Positions 30,650 to 34,991 of a DNA stretch of 34,991 nt are shown one piece after another; position 1 is the stretch's first letter; each line of letters opens with the position of its first letter. The position numbers and the translations under genes were made by a program. The notes beneath the pieces are model-generated. The model saw only the letters and a program-made list of their open reading frames with translations. It was not told the DNA's origin and made no database searches. The DNA comes from Lachnospiraceae bacterium. Lineage in GTDB: Bacteria > Bacillota > Clostridia > Lachnospirales > Lachnospiraceae. The stretch is taken from the NCBI GenBank assembly GCA_017462755.1, contig JAFTQM010000015.1, positions 1-34,991 on the forward strand, read 5' to 3'.

Positions 30650-31987
30650 ATGAAAAAGTATGTAAAGGATATGACAGTAGGTAAACCGGCGAACCTGTTA
30701 CTGTCGTTTATGTTGCCGATGGTGCTGGGAAATGTGTTCCAGCAGCTTTACAATCTGGTAGACTCCATGATTGTAGGAAAGTATGTTGGTTCGGATGCGT
30801 TGGCAGCGGTCGGTGCGACCGGTTCGTTGAACTTTTTGTTCTTTTCCTTATGCGGAGGTCTCTCCAATGGTATCGGTATCATTATTTCGCAGCATTTCGG
30901 TGCAGGAAATGAGAGCGGAGTAAAGCGGACGATTGCAAATGCAACGTATATTATGGCTACGGCAGCTATTTTGATGGGTGTGCTGGGCTTTGTAACGGCA
31001 AAACCGCTTTTGGCATTTTTGAATACGCCGGATAATATTTTGGATGATTCGGCAATGTACATGCAGATTATGTGTGCCGGAGTGGTAGCGGTAGCGTTGT
31101 ATAACTGTGTGTCGGCGATGCTCAGAGCGCTTGGGGATGCCAAGACACCGCTTTATTTTCTGATTTTTGCAAGTATACTGAATATTGTGCTGGATTTGGT
31201 ATTTGTAAACGTGTTCCACTGGGGCATTGCCGGTGCAGGCTGGGCAACCATCATTTCTCAGTTTTTAGCAGGAATTGCGAGCTTGCTGTTTGCATTGAAA
31301 AAGAATTTGTATTTTAAGCTGGAACGGGAACAGTTAAGCTTTGATAAAGAAATTACCAGACGCTGTGTACGCATGGGTATTCCGCTGGCATTCCAAAGCT
31401 CTCTGATTGCAATTTCCTGTGTGATTTTGCAGAGTGTAGTAAATTCCTTCGGTTCGGTGGTTATTGCAGCCTTTACCGCAACAAGCCGTGTGGAGCAGCT
31501 GGTACAGCAGCCATACAATTCGCTTGGTATGGCGGTATCGACCTATACCGGACAGAACATCGGAGCAGGTAAGCTGGACCGTGTAAAGAAGGGCTTTCGC
31601 GCAGGCTTCCTGATTATGAGTATTTTTACCTTCTGTATGCTTCCGTTGGCGCAGTTTGGCGGCAATTGGATTATGAAGCTGTTCGTGGATGAGGTGGAAG
31701 TAATTGAGATGGGAACGACGGCACTTCGCCTGACAAGCTGGTTCTATCTGCCGCTTGGTGCAATCTATGTGGCGCGTGGTTTGTTGAACGGAGCGGGAGA
31801 TGCCTCCTTTGCATTTATCAACGGCGTATGTGAGATGCTCGGAAGAATTTGTTTCGCAAAGCCGTTTACCATGATTCCGAAGGTAGGAGTATGGGGCGTA
31901 TGGCTTGCTACTGCCATGACATGGTTTGTAACCGGTACCATCAGTGTATTGCGTTATCTGCAGGGTAAATGGAAACACACATATTAA
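30650..31987 (+). CDS. MATE-family multidrug/metabolite exporter 2
   Basis: This 445-residue inner-membrane protein has about 12 hydrophobic segments. The N-terminus VKDMTVGKPANLLLSFMLPM then VLGNVFQQLYNLVDSMIVGK and the mid-protein TYTGQNIGAGKLDRVKKGF mark the MATE family, the same branch as 24413-25855. It should export a drug or metabolite by Na+ or H+ antiport. AAAGGCAGG precedes the ATG. It stands alone, with its own promoter and a very strong terminator; no regulator is adjacent. Substrate unknown. Confidence 0.93.
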   Translation: MKKYVKDMTVGKPANLLLSFMLPMVLGNVFQQLYNLVDSMIVGKYVGSDALAAVGATGSLNFLFFSLCGGLSNGIGIIISQHFGAGNESGVKRTIANATYIMATAAILMGVLGFVTAKPLLAFLNTPDNILDDSAMYMQIMCAGVVAVALYNCVSAMLRALGDAKTPLYFLIFASILNIVLDLVFVNVFHWGIAGAGWATIISQFLAGIASLLFALKKNLYFKLEREQLSFDKEITRRCVRMGIPLAFQSSLIAISCVILQSVVNSFGSVVIAAFTATSRVEQLVQQPYNSLGMAVSTYTGQNIGAGKLDRVKKGFRAGFLIMSIFTFCMLPLAQFGGNWIMKLFVDEVEVIEMGTTALRLTSWFYLPLGAIYVARGLLNGAGDASFAFINGVCEMLGRICFAKPFTMIPKVGVWGVWLATAMTWFVTGTISVLRYLQGKWKHTY

Positions 31988-31988
31988 T

Positions 31989-32024
31989 AACAAAAAAATC
32001 GCGATTCGTCGCGATTTTTTTGTT
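31989..32024 (+). terminator. Strong terminator of second MATE gene
   Basis: A 16-bp perfect stem (AACAAAAAAATCGCGA with its complement) is closed by a TTCG tetraloop. The A and T tracts make it work in both directions. Confidence 0.93.
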
Positions 32025-32100
32025 TAAAAGAAAGTAGTCATCAAGCAGTCTCTTTTATGACAGCAAGGTAGTGCGCGAGTATGTCTTGCGCATTTTTTTT
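32024..32100. repeat. Palindromic intergenic element, partial copy D
   Basis: TTTAAAAGAAAGTAGTC (32023-32039) matches the left motif of copies A and B, enclosed by TAAAAGA/TCTTTTA. Then TGCGC/GCGCA (32072-32076/32088-32092) is followed by eight T. As in copy B, it begins directly after the T run of a terminator. The GTCRC and AGAGT hairpins are absent. Confidence 0.5.
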
Positions 32101-32120
32101 GCGCTGCGCTGCTTTTTAGA

Positions 32121-32134
32121 CGAAAACGATTACG
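32121..32134. promoter_or_regulatory. Possible LacI/CcpA-family operator
   Basis: CGAAAACGATTACG has the central CG and partly palindromic arms of LacI-family sites, and differs from the cre consensus at two symmetric positions. CGAAAATGTTTTAG, a similar sequence, overlaps the expected transcription start of the ABC transporter (about 32429-32442). Nothing else was seen in the AT-rich stretch 32135-32390. Confidence 0.35.
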
Positions 32135-32392
32135 AAAAGAAATTTTTGTGTTTAGATAAAAAGAGATTGATAATTTTGAAAGTATTTAGAAAATAACCGA
32201 AAATGAAACGAAAAACAATGAAAAAGAATATACTTTTCATAGAATTTCGATGCTGTGGTAACGTGGGGAATTGTAAAGTGAAAAAACAACAAAAAACAAA
32301 GAAAACAAGAGGAAAACACATGGAAAAACGGAGGAAAATACAAGTTTAAAAATATGTTTTGTGCAAAATACAAAAAAAAGTTGAAAAAGGAC

Positions 32393-32421
32393 TTGATTCT
32401 TTGTGTGAAATGTTGTATAGT
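32393..32421 (+). promoter_or_regulatory. Sigma-A promoter of sugar ABC transporter operon
   Basis: TTGATT (32393-32398), 17 bases, then TATAGT (32416-32421), with the expected start near 32428, about 30 bases before the ATG at 32459. Confidence 0.65.
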
Positions 32422-32458
32422 GGTCTTACGAAAATGTTTTAGGAAAAGGGTGGGATTT

Positions 32459-33364
32459 ATGAAAGAATTTATGAGAAATACGTGGAAGCATAGAGCACAC
32501 GTACTGATGTCTCTTCCGGTTTTTCTGGTATTGCTGTTTTTCAGCTATGTACCGATGGCAGGTTTGGTGCTCGCATTTAAGAACTTTGATAATTCACTCG
32601 GAATTTGGAAGAGTCCATGGGCAGGCCTGAAGAATTTTGAATTCCTGACCAGTTCCAAGGCGATTCTGGCAAACATGACCGGCAATACCTTGATGTATTA
32701 TCTGATTTTTACATTGCTCGGCACGTTCCTGAATATCGTATTGGCGATTGCGATTGACCAGCTCGTATTTAAAAAGCTGGGTAAGGCAATGCAGAGCATT
32801 ATGATTATTCCAATTTTCATTTCCTATGCCGCAGTACAGTTTATCGTATACGCATATCTGAGCACGGACAGTGGTATGATTAATAACCTGTTTGGTATCT
32901 CGACCAGATGGTATTCGGAGGCAGAACATTGGCCGATGATTTTGACGATTGTTAAGATATGGAACAGCGTTGGTTATGGTTCGGTACTGTATATGTCGGT
33001 ACTCGCAGGTATCGATACGGAGCAGTATGAAGCAGCACAGATTGACGGTGCAGGCAAGTGGAGACAGATTTTACATATTACATTGCCGTCGCTGATTCCG
33101 ATGGTTACGATTATGTTGCTGATGAGTGTTGGTAACATTATGAGATCGGATACAGGTCTCTTCTATCAGGTTACAAGAAACAGCGGTACATTATATGAAA
33201 CGACGCAGGTTATCGATTCCTATGTATTAAATGCAATCTTTAAGGTATCGAACTTTGGCTTTACCGCTGCAGCGTCCTTCTTCCAGTCGATTATCGGCAC
33301 ATTACTGATTCTGATTGCGAATGGTATTGTACGAAAAGTAGAACCGGATAATGCATTGTTCTAA
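32459..33364 (+). CDS. lplB: Sugar ABC transporter permease, LplB type
   Basis: This 301-residue inner-membrane protein has about six spans and is a permease of the CUT1 family that imports oligosaccharides. The N-terminus MKEFMRNTWKHRAHVLMSLP and FFSYVPMAGLVLAFKNFD are typical of LplB-like permeases. The EAA loop reads EQYEAAQIDGAGKWRQILHI and contacts the ATPase. The frame extends upstream, but the ATG at 32459 follows GGGTGGGA and lies sensibly after the promoter. It pairs with the permease 15 bases downstream. No ATPase gene is in the window; CUT1 systems often share one encoded elsewhere. Confidence 0.92.
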   Translation: MKEFMRNTWKHRAHVLMSLPVFLVLLFFSYVPMAGLVLAFKNFDNSLGIWKSPWAGLKNFEFLTSSKAILANMTGNTLMYYLIFTLLGTFLNIVLAIAIDQLVFKKLGKAMQSIMIIPIFISYAAVQFIVYAYLSTDSGMINNLFGISTRWYSEAEHWPMILTIVKIWNSVGYGSVLYMSVLAGIDTEQYEAAQIDGAGKWRQILHITLPSLIPMVTIMLLMSVGNIMRSDTGLFYQVTRNSGTLYETTQVIDSYVLNAIFKVSNFGFTAAASFFQSIIGTLLILIANGIVRKVEPDNALF

Positions 33365-33379
33365 AGGGAGGCGCGTAAA

Positions 33380-34300
33380 ATGAGTAAGAAAGAGAAAATT
33401 GTAGTAAAATCCAAGAAAAAGGTGGGTATTTCCCAGTATGTGCTTACTTTTTTTCTGATGCTGTACACCTTGTTCTGTGCGTTGCCGATTATATTGGTAT
33501 TTGTGTCCGCATTTACCGATGAAAAAACACTGGCGACGAATGGTTTTAGCTATTTCCCGGAGAAATGGTCTATGACCGGATTCAATTCAGTGCTTCGCTA
33601 CGGTGAGCAGCTGATTGTTTCTTACGGTGTAACGATTGGTATTACCATAGGCGGTACGCTGATTGGTTTGCTCTTTATGAGTATGTTTGCGTATTCCTTG
33701 AGTCGCAAGGATTTCCGTTTGAGAAAGTTCCTTTCCATCTTTGCGATGATACCGATGCTGTTTTCGGGTGGTCAGCTGGCAAGCTATGTTATTTTTACTT
33801 CGAACTATCATATGAAGGATAGTATCTGGTTGCTGATTCTGCCGCTGTCGGTTACGACGATGAACATTATCATTCTTCGTACCTATGTACAGACGAGTGT
33901 ACCGGAGGAACTGATGGATTCGGCGAAGATTGACGGTGCCGGTGAGTACCGTACCTTCTTCCAGATTACATTGCCGCTTATGAAGCCGGCGTTGGCTGCG
34001 GTAGGCTTTATGTTGGCAACTTCTTATTGGAATGATTGGCAGAATGCGCTGTTGTATATTACAAGCGACAGTAAGAAGCCGTTACAGCTGCTTCTGATTA
34101 ACATTCAGAAGAGTATCGAGACGCTGCTGAATTCCAGAAACATTCCATCGGCGGCGTTGGCTGCAATGCAGGGTAGTATTCCACAGTATTCTGCAACGAT
34201 GGCAACTGTAGTAACCGTAATTGGACCTATCATGATTGCATACCCTTTCTTCCAGAAATATTTTGCAAAGGGTCTGACGATGGGTTCCGTAAAAGGATGA
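33380..34300 (+). CDS. ytcP: Sugar ABC transporter permease, YtcP type
   Basis: This 306-residue inner-membrane protein has about six spans and is the second CUT1 permease, forming a heterodimer with the preceding one. Visible are a Lys-rich cytoplasmic start, LYTLFCALPIILVFVSAFTD and the EAA loop EELMDSAKIDGAGEYRTFFQ, then ITLPLMKPALAAVGF. It ends YPFFQKYFAKGLTMGSVKG, a C-terminus characteristic of the YtcP/LplC group. AAAGGGAGG precedes the ATG. The two permeases and the lipoprotein form one operon. Confidence 0.92.
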   Translation: MSKKEKIVVKSKKKVGISQYVLTFFLMLYTLFCALPIILVFVSAFTDEKTLATNGFSYFPEKWSMTGFNSVLRYGEQLIVSYGVTIGITIGGTLIGLLFMSMFAYSLSRKDFRLRKFLSIFAMIPMLFSGGQLASYVIFTSNYHMKDSIWLLILPLSVTTMNIIILRTYVQTSVPEELMDSAKIDGAGEYRTFFQITLPLMKPALAAVGFMLATSYWNDWQNALLYITSDSKKPLQLLLINIQKSIETLLNSRNIPSAALAAMQGSIPQYSATMATVVTVIGPIMIAYPFFQKYFAKGLTMGSVKG

Positions 34301-34354
34301 TATTCCGGCAGCAAAGACTGCTTAGAATATAAAAATAATGGGAGGTAACATTTC

Positions 34355-34991
34355 ATGAAGAAAAGAACTAAGAAAGTAGTAACAACAGCGCTTCTTAGCG
34401 CAATGGCATTATCCACACTTACCGGTTGTGGAAGCAAGGATGCTGGAGCAGATGGCAAGACTGTCATCAGTATTTACAGAGATACCTTTAACTTGGCATC
34501 TGCGGATTCTGCACAGGTTCAGAAGGTTGAGGATGCAATCAACAAGTATCTGGAAGGTAAGGGCGCAGATTATTCCGTTACCCTGACCGATATCGGTAGT
34601 GGTGAGTTCAAGGACAAGGCAAATCTGGCTTTGGCAAACAACGAGATTAACCTGTTATGGACCGCAAGCTGGATGGAGACCATCAACTGTGATGAATTAG
34701 TAAAGCGTAATGCAGTATATGACATTACCGAGTTAGTAAAGGGTACGGAGCTTTACTCCTCCATTCCTGCATGGGTTTGGGATGCATCCTCTTATGATGG
34801 CAAGACCTATTTTATTTCCTGTTACAAGGAGTCCGCAGAGGGTTATGACCTGATGTTCAGAACGGACTTAGTAGATAAGTACGGCTGGGATCTCTCTACA
34901 GTAAAGAAGTTAGAGGATGTTACTCCAATGTTAGAGCAGTTGAAGAATGAGGAAGGTCTGAAGTATCCATACTTAACACAGAAGACTGCAA
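34355..34991 (+). CDS. Sugar-binding lipoprotein of ABC transporter, 3'-truncated by the window edge
   Basis: The first 212 residues of an extracellular solute-binding protein are visible. The signal peptide MKKRTKKVVTTALLSAMALS ends in a lipobox LTGC, so Cys25 should be lipidated and anchor the protein outside the membrane. Mature sequence TVISIYRDTFNLAS...VEDAINKYL and LWTASWMETINCDELVKRNA fits family 1-type binding proteins that accompany LplB/YtcP permeases. Substrate cannot be told. GGAGGT lies nine bases before the ATG. It starts 54 bases after the second permease, same operon. Confidence 0.92.
   Translation, partial: MKKRTKKVVTTALLSAMALSTLTGCGSKDAGADGKTVISIYRDTFNLASADSAQVQKVEDAINKYLEGKGADYSVTLTDIGSGEFKDKANLALANNEINLLWTASWMETINCDELVKRNAVYDITELVKGTELYSSIPAWVWDASSYDGKTYFISCYKESAEGYDLMFRTDLVDKYGWDLSTVKKLEDVTPMLEQLKNEEGLKYPYLTQKTA

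Noticed and set aside
1..34991. Prophage, insertion sequence with transposase, or CRISPR array
   Set aside because: No transposase, integrase, structural phage protein or regularly spaced repeats were seen; only small non-coding palindromic elements are present.

Overview
The window looks like chromosome from a flagellated, gut-type Clostridia bacterium, most likely Lachnospiraceae (Roseburia/Agathobacter-like). This rests on Firmicutes-type ribosome binding sites and sigma-A promoters, a short glycosylation-type flagellin, Maf/CgeB-like flagellin glycosylation genes, a YvyF-like flagellar protein, LplB/YtcP-type sugar ABC permeases, and a clostridial ECF sigma factor paired with a membrane serpin. 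No transposase, integrase, phage gene, rRNA, tRNA or CRISPR array was seen.

Layout. Positions 1-613 hold the 3' part of a flagellin gene with its terminator. Positions 768-12432 form a long + strand flagellin glycosylation island: a small helical protein, two Maf (MptE-like/DUF115) glycosyltransferases, PseB and PseC (first two steps towards pseudaminic-acid-type sugars), two family-2 glycosyltransferases and three CgeB-like glycosyltransferases. Two further sugar-transfer-type genes converge on it from the - strand (12556-14623). Positions 14780-18535 carry two tandem paralogous secreted proteins. Both have a sigma-28 (SigD/FliA)-type promoter and a leader with two CsrA-like sites, the same control logic as flagellin; the second copy ends at a premature TAG.

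Positions 18591-20823 hold a divergent methionyl-tRNA-synthetase-like gene behind a promoter, a 29-codon leader ORF and a terminator. A YvyF-like flagellar protein (20971-21411) converges with a KDG-type sugar kinase (21635-22720, - strand). Next come a MerR regulator fused to a methyltransferase with its operator-promoter, and a MATE exporter. Positions 25856-28285 hold a second attenuator-like leader (12-codon ORF, structured RNA, terminator) followed by a MutS2-like ATPase without the Smr domain. An ECF sigma factor and a membrane-anchored serpin follow, then a second MATE exporter, then a carbohydrate ABC importer (two permeases and a truncated lipoprotein gene) that runs off the end.

Main points for a second look: (i) flagellin-like dual control of the secreted paralogues; (ii) the sigma factor/serpin pair as a possible protease-sensing switch; (iii) two leader-ORF/terminator attenuators in front of translation-related or ribosome-related ATPase genes; (iv) a dispersed family of modular palindromic intergenic elements whose hairpins show compensatory base changes between copies. 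All homology calls come from reading motifs by eye; no database search was run.
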